Assembly: GCA_951802425.1 (NCBI GenBank)
Contig: OX637805.1
Span: 2,294,001 to 2,358,000 of the forward strand
Direction of reading: 5' to 3'
DNA length: 64,000 nucleotides
Source: Clavaria fumosa
Lineage: Eukaryota; Basidiomycota; Agaricomycetes; Agaricales; Clavariaceae
The first letter of the stretch is position 1; every line of letters begins with the position of its first letter. The notes below the pieces were generated by a model. It was not told the origin of the DNA. It saw only the letters and a list, made by a program, of their open reading frames with translations, and searched no databases. The translations under genes and the position numbers were made by a program. This document shows, in pieces, positions 19,240-29,604 of the stretch.

Positions 19240-20410
19240 TCACCCTCCTCTCAAGGCTGGGCATCTTGACCTGCCAACTTTGCTTTCTTGGGGTGTTGCT
19301 GGAAGAAGTCCCAGAGCAACAGTGTCACATTAGTGAGATTCTGACAAGGTTCCCAGGTGTTCTCCTCTGCTGGGTATCCCAACCACTTCACCAAATACTT
19401 CACCCCACATCCAACCTTCTTGACATCAAGAATTTCCTCAACATTGTACTCCAAGTGGTCATCATCAATTGTGGGAGGTGGGGGCAGAGGCAAGTTCTGA
19501 GAAGGGAAAGAGGGAGCAACATATGGGGTGAGCAGCACCTCATTGAAAACCTGGTGAATGCACCATGCTCAGGGGAGCTTGAGCTGGTATGCTGCTGGTC
19601 CAACCTTCTCTTCAATGATGAAAGGTGCCTGCTTGTTGTCAAGCTTCTTGGAGGGTCAATCCATTTTTAAGTTTTGGGTATCTAGCCAGACTAAATCCCC
19701 TTTGAGTATTCACAACTCGAGCACTTCCCCTTATCATAGCTGGCCTTCATTGTGTCTGCTGCCTTCCTCATCACTTCCCTGGCTGCTCTTTGAGATTCCA
19801 TGAGCTTGGCCATCCACTTGTCTGCAGCAGGGTTCACCTCAGAGGGTGGCCAGATTCCACCATTCCATGGGTGCTGGCCATACTCCCAGTAGAAAGGCAT
19901 GAATCCAGTGGCAGAGTGCTCACAGTTATTGAGTGCAAACTCTGCCCAGTCATCCTGCAGATGGTCAACATAGGCCTGGAGATATACCTCAACCTCCTGG
20001 TTGACCCATTCTGTCTGTCCATCCATCTGTGGGTGGAAGGCTGTGCTTGGGTTTGCCTTAACCCCAATCATCCCATAGAACTCCCTCATGAATCTGCACA
20101 CAAATTGGGTCCCTCAGTCACTCACGACTTTCTGCAGGATCCCATGGTCATGGAAGACCTGGTCTCAAAGGATCCAAGCAGCACCAAGTCCCATGAGGTC
20201 AAGGCCAATTGCTTCAATGATGGTCCATTTTGTGAACTTGTCAACAATGACAAGGATTGCATTGTGGCCACACAAGAGGGGGAAAGGTCTGACAATGTCC
20301 CAAGAGATCACTGCCCAGGGCCCTTCAGGGACAGGGTGCAGATGGAGCAGATCAGCATGCCTGGTACAGTCAGGCTTCACCTGTTGGCACATCTTGCACC
20401 CACCAGTAAT
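19240..20410 (-). pseudogene. Element C integrase core and chromodomain fragment
   Basis: Minus-strand pieces: MCQQVKPDCTRHADLLHL and WAVISWDIVRPFPLLCGHNA (20165-20392); FYGMIGVKANPSTAFHPQMD and GQTEWVNQEVEVYLQAY (19691-20101); and a chromodomain DDDHLEYNVEEILDVKK, KYLVKWLGYPAEENTWEP (19251-19538). Everything upstream of the zinc-binding region is missing at 20410. It is a 3' fragment of a B-like element with frameshifts. Confidence 0.8.
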
Positions 20411-20725
20411 TATCCTGCATGTGACATTGTTTCATATCATCAAATTGTGGATTATCAATATAAGGAATTGTGCACTATCTCAGCATCTGGGAGACCTCCA
20501 ATTGTTAAGTTAGTGTGAAGGGAGCTGCAACTTTGGAAGTGTGTAACACAATTGTCACGGTCATCCTTCACGAGCTCCTTCATGTCATATCGCAGAAGTC
20601 ACGGACCCATTGGAGGCGCCTACCTTTTAGCACGCACCGTCCACCATGCGCCATCCGTCCCTTCGTCACGCAGCATTCATTACCGCCAAGGGGACGTTGC
20701 AATTGTCCGTTTCCTTCTAAAAGCC
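20411..20725. other. Intergenic DNA between element C and the PARG gene
   Basis: No gene is seen. GC content rises from about 20560, marking the change from transposon to host sequence downstream of the PARG stop codon. Confidence 0.5.
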
Positions 20726-22093
20726 TCACACCGCCCGCGTTCCCAGGAGTAACCCAACAAAAGACTCAGCGTCCCTGCAGGACACGAAATCCTCCCGGTG
20801 GAGACTCATCGCCGCCACGACGCCACCCACGGTCAACCCAGCACGCAACAGCGTGAGAATCATCTCCGCGTCGTCGCGGGTGCGGTCCGGTCGTGCTGGT
20901 AGGCGGAGTTGGAGCTGGACGCCGGCGTGCGAGGATGCGAGGGCCATGAGGACGGCTTTGATGACGGCGTTCCCGCCGAAGGCGCCACATCCCCAGGGTC
21001 CAGCCTCGAGCACTGGTGGCTGCGAGGGTGCGCATAACGTGCGTAGGGCCATGCAGGCTGTGTAGAACTTGCAGAGTTCTCGATGTAGGTGGTGCGGGGC
21101 GAGGTCTGGAAGGCTGTCGGTTTGGTGGGTGTGGGTGTCGAGTTCTAGGGCGTCGAGGAATACGTGGTAGCGATTGGGGCGATTGGAGGTGGGGAATAGG
21201 GAGGTTAGGCGGGCGGTTCGGTTGTGCCCTCTCCATGCGGCGTGGATGGGTGTGGGTGAGAGGATGAGTGCTGCCTTGGGGGGGAGGGTTGGGCAGATTA
21301 GGACGAGGGGGCAAAGGAGTATGGACATGGAGAAAACGCGTTCTTCTTGCGTGCCGCTGGGACCGAAGCCAGGTTGGCGATTGGAAGACACGATGACGGC
21401 TGGTGGTTCATGGAGATTTAAATTACTGTCTGGCAGGGATGGTTCGCTCTCTTCATCGACGGATATTAAATCCATCTGCATCGGGGTGCTGCTATCCTCC
21501 CATGATCCCTCCTGATCTTCGGAGAGTACAGAGAAGAGCATTCGAAGGTGCCATGAGGGTGGATAGGCTTCGGTGTTGCAGAAGTGATGAAAGAGGGTTG
21601 TGAGATAGCCCTCTACTGCCATCGGGTGTGGGTTGTCGCCGGCGTACCAGCAAAGGAAGGTCGGATGATCCCAGCCTCCCGCTGCGCGGTCCAAAGTGCC
21701 TAGCAGCTGGTGAGCGAGGAGAGCGTTGAGCTGTTCTGCGGTGAAGGTCGAAGCATGGTTCTGGTTGTTCAAGTATGGGATTTCGTGATTTGGGAAGAGG
21801 TGGGGGAGGGACAGCGCTGCTTTACAGAGAGCGGGGTAGAACGAGGGATGTGGATAATTGCGTTGGAGGAAATCTCGAAGACCACGAGTGTCGACAGATC
21901 CATTTCCGTGAATGGAGTAGACGAGAGATTCGATTAGATCTGGTAATGACTCGGATGTGTGCGTTGATGATACTGATATCGCTGTTGAGATTACATCCCA
22001 AACTGTTGTTGCAACTTTAAAATTATCTTGACAGATGCTTAATGGATCTTGACAAAGCTTGGTTGGATGACAAGGTAGATAGTAGCAGGCCAT
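20726..22093 (-). CDS. Poly(ADP-ribose) glycohydrolase-like protein
   Basis: A single uninterrupted frame of 455 residues from ATG 22093 (MACYYLPCHPTKL). Poly(ADP-ribose) glycohydrolases cleave ribose-ribose bonds in ADP-ribose polymers. The N-terminal helical part holds LLAHQLLGTLDRAAGGWDHP (residues about 140-160). The catalytic-loop equivalent reads QPGFGPSGTQEERVF, with the paired glutamates (about residue 250). The C-terminal hallmark reads GPWGCGAFGGNAVIKAVLMA (about residue 360). These motifs and their order fit canonical PARG. The phosphate-binding glycine run GGG is GFG here, and the usual VDFAN strand reads AVIVSSN, so activity is uncertain. A TTG two codons upstream is not needed as a start. 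It is the only intact host gene within about 40 kb of transposon-rich DNA. It has no introns, which is unusual among its neighbours. Confidence 0.8.
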   Translation of the reverse strand: MACYYLPCHPTKLCQDPLSICQDNFKVATTVWDVISTAISVSSTHTSESLPDLIESLVYSIHGNGSVDTRGLRDFLQRNYPHPSFYPALCKAALSLPHLFPNHEIPYLNNQNHASTFTAEQLNALLAHQLLGTLDRAAGGWDHPTFLCWYAGDNPHPMAVEGYLTTLFHHFCNTEAYPPSWHLRMLFSVLSEDQEGSWEDSSTPMQMDLISVDEESEPSLPDSNLNLHEPPAVIVSSNRQPGFGPSGTQEERVFSMSILLCPLVLICPTLPPKAALILSPTPIHAAWRGHNRTARLTSLFPTSNRPNRYHVFLDALELDTHTHQTDSLPDLAPHHLHRELCKFYTACMALRTLCAPSQPPVLEAGPWGCGAFGGNAVIKAVLMALASSHAGVQLQLRLPARPDRTRDDAEMILTLLRAGLTVGGVVAAMSLHREDFVSCRDAESFVGLLLGTRAV

Positions 22094-22117
22094 GTACAAT
22101 AGTATGGGTTAGGGCAA

Positions 22118-22225
22118 CTCTGCTACACGACGGGCCCTGTGGCCCAGTGGGAGAAAGGTCCCACGCAGCCACAGGTCGAACTTGTAGTTGGGGTCACAAG
22201 TTCGAACCGCTGAGGGGGCATTATA
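22118..22225 (+). repeat. tRNA-derived SINE head
   Basis: Box A-like TGGCCCAGTGGGAGAAAGG (about 22140) and box B-like AAGTTCGAACC (about 22199), in a sequence that begins CTGCTACACGACGGGCCC. A partial acceptor stem can be drawn, but the T stem does not pair, so a functional tRNA is unlikely. A related start CTGCTACACGACG follows an (ATC)n run at 23150, suggesting a second copy or the end of the element. Confidence 0.6.
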
Positions 22226-23340
22226 AATTCTCAGTCAAAATTAACTCCCTGGTAATCACCATCATGTGATGATGTGCTGGCAGGTATAAAGTAACTAGCT
22301 GGGAGCCTTAATTGGCGACTCTTTGAGACCAATAGTCACGGGGGAAGAACTGGTCTGGGACAACCCTGGCACTTCTGCTGAGGCCGTGGACCTCTGGGTG
22401 GGGGTGCCCATTCTGGGGGTCAGCGTGCCGGTGGCAGGGCAGCTTCTGGCCTCAGGCAGGGGACCGACTGTAGCAGACGACAACCAACCATTACCACATC
22501 AAACGATGAAATCTTGGCCACTTACTCGCTTGGGAAAGGAAATGGTCCCAGGCCCTAACGTGTTATATTGGGAGCTTATAGTAGGACCCACGGACTGTTG
22601 TGAGAAAGCAGCCAAAACTTGAGGCTGGTAAACCAGTCCCCAATTAGGCCATTGGTTCGCCCAACGTAAGCCCTGATTCCAATTGGGACGGACCTAGACT
22701 TGGGCAGGCCGTTGGTTTGCCCAACGTGAGACCGTCAAGCTGGGGTGAGCCATTAACTGCTGGACCATGACGAGGCTGGTAAACCAGTCCCCAATTAGGC
22801 TGTTGGTTCGCCCAACGTAAGCCCTTGATTGGGACGGGTCTGTGGACACCGCTGGAGGCACTTGTACCAATACTGGTGTGGAGGTGGGCCAGATATCAAC
22901 TCCTCACGGGGTTACCTCAATATGAGGCTCTGTTTGGTCCGGGTAATGGGCAATGTGGAGGTTAACAAAGCCACATACTTAAAAACAAGATGGAGAAAGG
23001 AATGATGGGAGGAACCGTTAACAGGTGATCATGTCCATGGATGTGGGACATGGTCCCAGGGGCATAAATAGTCATTCGTCTAGTCTCATGTTAGATGTCC
23101 CTGTGAATACATGGGTCGAAACTCCCAACTTGATCATCATCATCATCATCATCTGCTACACGACGCAGCAGCGTGACATAATGGCCCGTGACAGAGAGCA
23201 TGAGTCCCACCTCAATTACAGGCCTCAGATATGGCAACAACACTGTTTTCTTGGTTATATAGAAGCTATATACACTGCAGATACTAAAGAGACTCTGCAC
23301 TGCTTGTTTGAAGTAAAAATAATGGCACAATAATGGGAAA
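22226..23340. repeat. Repeat-bearing non-coding DNA
   Basis: Contains a ~70-bp sequence around GGCTGGTAAACCAGTCCCCA and TTGGTTCGCCCAACGTAAGC, present at 22622-22690 and again at 22771-22838 (period about 149 bp), with a weaker related block (GTTGGTTTGCCCAACGTGAG) between. An (ATC)6 microsatellite lies at 23133-23151. No convincing gene. Confidence 0.55.
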
Positions 23341-23348
23341 ACTCTGCA

Positions 23349-23700
23349 CTATCCATCCATGTCCTCCCAGTCTTCCATTCCTTCATCCAGGTCAAATTCT
23401 TCCCCAGATTCTGACTCCATTGGAATTGTTTGAGGGCCCACACTTGTGTTTGGCTTCCATTGCCCAGTATCATAGAGATCAATTGATTGCACAAGTCCTT
23501 CCCTAATCTTTACCACAGCTGTCCTAAGGGACAGATTCTGCAGGTTTGGAGCTCCAGCCCTTTGAAATGCCAGAAGATGATCTTTGAACTTGTCTCCTTT
23601 GAGCTTCTTGACTTGCTCCTTGTCAAATATCAGCTTCACTGCAGCCACACATCCAGCTACTTTGGCTGCCTTCTTCTTTTTGCATCCCTTGCAGCCTCAT
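23349..23700 (-). CDS. Unrecognised ORF fragment, lysine-rich with acidic tail
   Basis: The minus strand encodes VAAVKLIFDKEQVKKLKGDK, then LLAFQRAGAPNLQNLSLRT, an acidic stretch (SESGEEFDLDEGMEDWED), and a stop. Codon use and the phrase KLKGDKFKDHLLAFQRAGAP look like real protein, probably the C-terminus of a transposon-associated or expanded-family protein. I cannot name the family. The upstream part (to about 23870) is broken by stops. Confidence 0.4.
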
Positions 23701-23870
23701 GCTCATCAATCTTGGCTTTGGCATTGGAGGTTAACCAGAATTAGCAATATGTGGCTATCCAGAATGGTTTGCCATTCCAACTATAATTTTTTAAAACTTT
23801 TAAAAACATGCTCATCCATTATAGATTTATCTATTTCATTAAATGTAGAGATCAGGTCAAGATGAACATC

Positions 23871-24435
23871 ACATACTGTATAAACTGAGCTGAGTGTCAG
23901 TGATCAATGAACAGTGCCAAAACAATATGTGTTTCTTATACAATGCCTGGGTGGAGGGATGCCAGCATGTGAGCAGTCAACAAGGGCTCTCAAAATCAAT
24001 GTTGATTGTGACCTGGAGGCAAGTGATCTCAACCTGCCCATGTTGCATTCCCTTTAAAAAGTCCTCATTATCGTCTGGTCAGAGGCAGTCATCAAAGAGG
24101 AACAGCTGTGATTAGGTTCATCAGCTGGCAGCACCATGATTCCCCATTGTTTGCCCCAATGTTTTCTCTGGTAGAATCTGTCATGTGTTCATCAAAATTG
24201 TAGTATGCTGTGGCAGACAATCCAACACAATTAATATGCAAAAGCATTGTACAGATTGTGATCATGTTCTGAACACCAAAGGTCAATTCAAGCTTGGGTT
24301 ATGGTTGCAATAACAATGTATTTCTTTGGCTGATTTATAGGCTTAGAGGTGTGCTACAGGCTTTAAATATATTGTTCATCAAAGTATATTCAAAGTCAGA
24401 TTGTCTGTACAGGTTTGACTTATGTTCAAACAACC
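23871..24435. other. Non-coding or eroded DNA
   Basis: Short frames only. No feature recognised. Confidence 0.35.
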
Positions 24436-25875
24436 TTCAGCCACAGGTCATGTGACCCTCCAACAAGCCCCCCCAGTTTCTCCATGGCTCCTCTTTGGGA
24501 TGGCTTATGTAAGCAATCCTAACATCAACATAGGCCCAGAGATATACTTCAACCTCCTGGTTGACCCATTCTGTCTGTCCATCTGTCTGTGGGTGGAAGG
24601 CTGTACTTGGGTTTGCCTTAACTCCAATCATCCCATAGAACTCCCTCATGAACCTGGACATGAATTGGGTCCCCCAGTCACTCACAACTTTCTGTGGGAC
24701 TCCATGGTCATGAAAGACCCAGTCCTGAAGGATACAAGCAGCACCAAGTCCAGTGAGGTCAAGGCCAATCACCTCAACAAGGGTCTGTTTTGTGAACTTG
24801 TCAACAATGACAAGGATTGCATTGTGCCCATGAGAGAGGGGGAAAGGCCCAACAATGTCCCAAGAGATTACTGCCCAGGGCCCTTCAGGGACAGGGTGTG
24901 GGTGAAGCAGAGTGGCATGCCTGGTATGGTCAGGCTTCACCTGTTGGCACATCTTGCACCCACCTGCATACCAATTGGAATCCTTCACCAGTAGGTCCTC
25001 AGCAATGCTGCCCTCAGCTTCTGTGGACCAGGGTGCCCAGCAATGGGGAGGTTGTGCTCAAAGGTGAGTACTGCCTCACATGCCTCTGGGGGCACCCACA
25101 TGATTTTGGCCTTCTGCCAGAATCCCATCCAATCTCTCATCCACTCATCATCAAGCTCCTCCAGCTTCTGCACATGTACCATGCTGTTTTTCTGGAGTAG
25201 CATCTCCATTTCCAATGTGAATGACACATGGACCTCTGCCTCAGGGAAAACCTGCACTGGGGCATCCTCCTCCACCATCTCTCCATAATCAGGCTTCCGT
25301 GAGAGCACATTGGCTTTTGTGTTCAACTTGATCTCAAAGTCAAAGCACTGGAGCTCTCAGACCCAATGGACCTGCCTCAGCTTCAACTTCTGGGGCTTCC
25401 AGAAGTACTGGAGGTTCGCATGGTCAGTCCAGATCTTGATTGTCTCATCTTCTCCAATAAAGTACGCCCACCACTTGTGAAGTGCCCAGATCATGGCCAA
25501 GAACTCCTTGTTGTACACATCATAGTTTTTCTCAGCTGTGGTGAGGCCTTGGATAGTCCACAACTCTCCAGGTCCCATCCATCTGCTGCTGTGAAAGCAC
25601 TCCACCAGTCACCAAGTTACTTGCATCTGTCTCTACCTTCCATCTCCCTTTGTCCTGCAGCAGAGCCAACACTGGGGCCAACATGAGTGCTAGGTGAAGA
25701 TCTTGGAAGGCTGCTTCCTCCTCCTCCTCCCATTTCCATGGAACCTTTCCAGTAAGCCAGAATAGTGGTTTAGCATGAGCCAAGAGGTTTGGAATGTGGC
25801 GACAGAGGTAGTTTGACTCTTTGAACCAGCAGTCATGTGGTTTGGGCTGCAGAATGCACCTGCAACCTTCCAGCA
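24436..25875 (-). pseudogene. Element D: internally deleted gypsy element
   Basis: On the minus strand: part of reverse transcriptase (LLAHAKPLFWLTGKVPWKWE, 25532-25939), RNase H (YDVYNKEFLAMIWALHKW and IWTDHANLQYFWKPQ, 25357-25605), the integrase zinc region (25000-25326) and the integrase core (DKFTKQTLVEVIGLDL, SDWGTQFMSRFMREF, QTDGQTEWVNQEVEVYLWAY, 24520-24988). It then jumps directly into LTR sequence (24436-24522), with the rest of integrase and the chromodomain deleted. At 25876 the reverse transcriptase is cut by the CACTA-type end. Confidence 0.8.
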
Positions 25876-25972
25876 CACTATGGACCCAATAGCAGGTTGT
25901 TATCACCATCTGGTCAGATGATTTATGACTTTCACCCAAAAATCAGTGCAAAACAGGTGATGGGTGATTTCT
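25876..25972 (+). repeat. CACTA-type left end of a composite element
   Basis: Starts CACTATGGACCCAATAGCAG and matches the reverse complement of 35440-35534 over about 95 bp. It interrupts the reverse-transcriptase frame of element D. It continues into AATCA, where gypsy element B inserted, and then resumes at 31561. Confidence 0.75.
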
Positions 25973-25977
25973 AATCA

Positions 25978-26287
25978 TATCAGACTGGGTCTCACAATCA
26001 CACAGCTTAATGTAAGGTCAATGATGACAATACTAACATAAGGGGAAAAGGGTACAAGTAGGAAAAAGACATAGTATATATAGCAGGAACCCCGGGAGTT
26101 GCCAGTGTTCCCACGCTCAGACCCTGTGAGTCACGTGATGCGCTCAGCGCTCAGGCCTGGGTCATGTGACTTTTACATTACATAATCTGCCACCCATCCG
26201 GGTCACATGACTTTCCCGCGATCTTCCCGCATCTCTTTTGCAACCCTCCCTCCTGCTTCTCTGGTGCTTATGTAAGCAGTCCTGACA
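25978..26287 (-). mobile_element. Element B: 3' LTR
   Basis: 310 bp, the partner of 31251-31555. It differs by a short duplication (GCGCTCA) and scattered substitutions. Ends are TGTCAGGACT and TCTGATA on the minus strand. It is preceded on the minus strand by the purine tract AAGAGGGGGGTGA. The target duplication AATCA lies at 25973-25977 and 31556-31560. Confidence 0.9.
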
Positions 26288-26436
26288 TCACCCCCCTCTT
26301 AAGGCTGGGCATCTCAACCAGCCAATTTTGCTTTGTCAGGGTGTTGCTGGAAGAAGTCCCAGAACAGCAGAGTCACATTGGTGAGGTTCCCAAGTGTTCT
26401 CCTCCACTGGATACTCCAACCATTTCACCAAGTACT

Positions 26437-27370
26437 TCACCCCACATCCCACCTTTTTGACATCAAGGATGGCCTCAACATCATACTCCAAGTGGTCATT
26501 GTCAATTGTGGGAGGGGGGGCAGAGGTAGGCTCTGAGAAGGGAAAGAGGGAGTGACATACAGAGTGAGCAACACCTCATTGAACACCCAGTGTATCCACC
26601 ACACTTGGGGGAGCTTGAGCTGGTAGGCAGCTGGTCCAACCTTCTCTTCAACAGCAAAGGGCCCTGCTTGCTTGTTGTCAAGTTTTTTGGAGGGTCGGTC
26701 CATTTTAAGTTCCATGTGTCCAACCAGACTAAGTCTCCCTTCGAGTATTCCTGACTTGGCTGCTTTCCCTTATCATAGCTGGCCTTCATTGCATCTGCCA
26801 CTTTCCCCATCACTTCCCTGGCTGCTCTTCGAGACTCTGTGAGCTTGGCCATCCACTCATCAGCCACAGGGTTCACTTCCAAGGGTGGCCAAATTCCACT
26901 GTTCCATAGGTGCCAGCCATACTCTAGGTAGAAGGGTGTGAATCCAGTGGCTGAATGTTCTCAGTTATTGAGCACAAACTCAGCAGTAGACAGCCATTCT
27001 GCCCAGTTGTCCTGTAGGTGGTCCACATAGGCCCAGAGGTACACCTCAACCTCCTGGTTGACCTGTTCAATCTGTCCATCTGTCTGGGGGTGGAAGGCTG
27101 TACTCAGGTTTGCCTTAACCCCAATCATCCCATAAAACTCCTTCATGAACCTAGACACAAACTGGGTGCCCCAGTCACTCACAACTTTCTGTGGAACTCC
27201 ATGGTCACGGAAGACCCAGTCTTGGAGGATACAAGTGGCACCAAGTCCAGCAAGGTCAAGACCGATAGCCTCAATGAGGGTCCGCTTTGTGAACTTGTCC
27301 ACAATGACCAGGATTGTGTTGTGCCCACAGGAGAGGGGGAAAGGCCCACAATGTCCCAAGAGATTATTGT
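26437..27370 (-). pseudogene. Element B integrase core, C-terminal domain and chromodomain
   Basis: Minus-strand 26961-27359 gives LVIVDKFTKRTLIEAIGLD, KVVSDWGTQFVSRFMKEFYG and HPQTDGQIEQVNQEVEVYL, the D,D,E catalytic core. 26437-26882 gives ESRRAAREVMGKVADAMKAS, WWIHWVFNEVLLTLYVTPS and a damaged chromodomain start. Frame breaks near 26950 and 26640 show that this copy is also defective. Confidence 0.8.
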
Positions 27371-28240
27371 TTAAGGCCCTTCGGGCATGGGGTGAGGGTG
27401 GAGTGGAGCAGCATGCCTAGTGCAGTCAGGCTTCACCTTCTGACACATCTGACACCCTCCTGCATACCAATTCGAATCCTTCACCATCCCCACCCACCAG
27501 TAGGACCTCAGCAGCACTGCTCTCAGCTTCCATGGCCCTGGGTGCCCCACGATGGGAAGGTCATGCTCAAAGGTGAGCACTGCCTCACATGCCTCTGGGG
27601 GTACCCAGGTGATTTTGGCCTTCCGCCAGAGTCCCATCCGATCTCTTGTCCACTCATCATCCAGCTCTTCTGGCTTCTGCACGTGTACTGTGCTATTTTT
27701 CTGGAGTAGCGTCTCCATCTCTGATGTGAATGACACATGAGTCTCCACTTCTGGGAAGACTTGTATCAGCACATCCTCCTCCACCATCTCTCCATAGTCT
27801 GGCCTCCATGAGAGCACATCTGCCTTTGTGTTCGACTTTCCAGTGTGGTACTTTATTTCAAAGTCAAAGCACTGGAGCTCCCCAACCCACCAGACCTGCC
27901 TCGGTTTCAACTTCTGGGGCTTCTGGAAGTACTGGAGGTTAGCATGGTCTGTCCAGATTTTGATGGTCTCTTCCACCCCAATCAGGTAAGCCCGCCACTT
28001 GCGTAGTGCCCGGATTACAGCCAGGAACTCCTTGTCATACACATCGTAATTCTTCTCAGCTGCAGTGAGGGCCTTGGAGATATAGTCCCATCCACCTGCT
28101 GCTGCAAGAGAACTCCTCCAGTCACCAAGTTGCTCATGTCCATTTCTACCTTCCATCTCCCTTTGTCCTGAGGCAGAGCTAAGACCAGGGCTGATACGAG
28201 TGCCTGGCGGAGATCTCGGAAGGCTGCTTCCTCCTCCTCC
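27371..28240 (-). pseudogene. Element B RNase H and integrase zinc-binding region
   Basis: One long minus-strand frame holds DYISKALTAAEKNYDVYDKE, WTDHANLQYFQKPQKLKPRQ, KYHTGKSNTKADVLSWRPDY, then FEHDLPIVGHPGPWKLRAVL and GGCQMCQKVKPDCTRHA (the H-H-C-C region). The frame runs into the reverse-transcriptase C-terminus through a frameshift near 28100-28250. Confidence 0.85.
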
Positions 28241-28242
28241 TC

Positions 28243-28944
28243 CTATTTCCATGGAACATTCCCAGTCAGCCAGAAGAGTGGCTTTGCCTGGGCAGAAAGA
28301 TTTGGGATGTGCTGGCAGAGGTAGTTCAACATCCCATTGAACCTCTGGACATCCTTCACATTCCTGGGATGTGGCCAATCTTGGACTGCCACACCCTTGG
28401 CTGGGTCATGCTCTAGCTGGTTGTGAGAGATCTTCATCCCCAGGAAGATGATCTCACTCTTCTCAAACTCACATTTACTGAGTTTGAGACACAACCCATT
28501 CTCTCCAAAATTCCTCAAGACCCAATCCATCCAATACTGGTGTGTTGCCAAATCCTCTGCAAACACAAACACATCATCCACATAAGCCTGGACATGTCCT
28601 CCCGCAATCTCCTCCCTCAACACATGATTCATGAAGCGCTGGAAGGTGGCAGGTGCATTCTGCAGTCCAAACCACATGACAGCTGGTGTGAAGAGTCCAC
28701 AGGGTGTCAGGAAGGCGCAGTGGTGCTGGTGCTCAGGCCAGACCTGCATAGATGGGAAACCTCCCTTTGCATCAATCTTAGAGTAGATCGATGCTCCTTT
28801 AAGCACATCCACTGTGTCTCGGATGCGGGGGAGGGGGTACTTGTCCTTGATCAGGTGCTCATTCAGCCTTGAGTAGTCAATAATTGGACGCAGCTTGTCC
28901 TTCTCATGTTTGAAGAAGAAGGGGCTGGCATATAGAGATTTCAA
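28243..28944 (-). pseudogene. Element B reverse transcriptase
   Basis: A 234-codon open stretch: SLYASPFFFKHEKDKLRPII, DYSRLNEHLIKDKYPLPRI, IDAKGGFPSMQVWPEHQHHC, VMWFGLQNAPATFQRFMNHV, QAYVDDVFVFAEDLA (catalytic YVDD) and LKLSKCEFEKSEIIFLGMKI. It is better preserved than in element A. A stop (TGA, about 28954) separates it from the upstream protease frame. Confidence 0.85.
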
Positions 28945-28953
28945 GGACTGGAT

Positions 28954-29604
28954 TCATCCAGAAGCAAGCTGCTTGTCCACCCAACGGTTCATCTCCACCA
29001 TCTCTGCCCTTGTCAGTGAGTATAGCTTGGAAGAGAGGTGCTCAGGGTCATTTTTGAACTCAATCTTAATATCAAAGTCCAGTCGGGAGTGGGGAAGTTC
29101 ATCCCACTTTGCTTCACTAAAAACTGAAGGGTAGCAGCTGGGCCAATCAGGGGTGGGGCCAGAGTTGGGCAAATAGGTGTCTGGAATACTTGCAGATGTG
29201 AGGGTACTCATTTTCAGGGGTGCAGGGGCTTGTGGGGATGGAGAGCACTGTGTGGGGCAATGGGTAAGGCTCAGCTTTGCCTTCTTCCAGTCGATGTCAG
29301 GGTTATGTCGCTTGAGCCAGTCATGCCCAAGGATGGCCTTTTGGGATTGGATCTTTCCCAGCAGGAAATGGACCTGTTCACAATGGTCGCCCACCTTCAC
29401 CAGCAGCTCAATTCCAAACCAGATTTTACCCTCTCTGTTCTGTGACCCATCCACATTGTACATTGTGATTGGGTTCAGCAAGGGAGATGGCTCCAGGCCC
29501 ACTCTTTTTGCCCACTCCAAGTCCATGAAACAGTTGGTGCATCCTGAGTCAACAAGGGCCTTCGTCGTAGCCCACTTGCCAGTGCTGAGGGCCTCCAAGT
29601 GCAC
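28954..29604 (-). pseudogene. Element B protease and Pol N-terminal region
   Basis: Contains TTKALVDSGCTNCFMDLEWA with the DSG active site and KAILGHDWLKRHNPDIDWKK, then CYPSVFSEAKWDELPHSRLD leading into the reverse transcriptase. It is open for 216 codons. Confidence 0.85.

Noticed and set aside
22118..22225. Functional tRNA gene
   Set aside because: A partial acceptor stem exists, but the T stem does not pair and there is no sensible anticodon loop.
24092..24286. Minus-strand ORF with cysteine-rich translation
   Set aside because: Short, no family resemblance, no start context or continuation.
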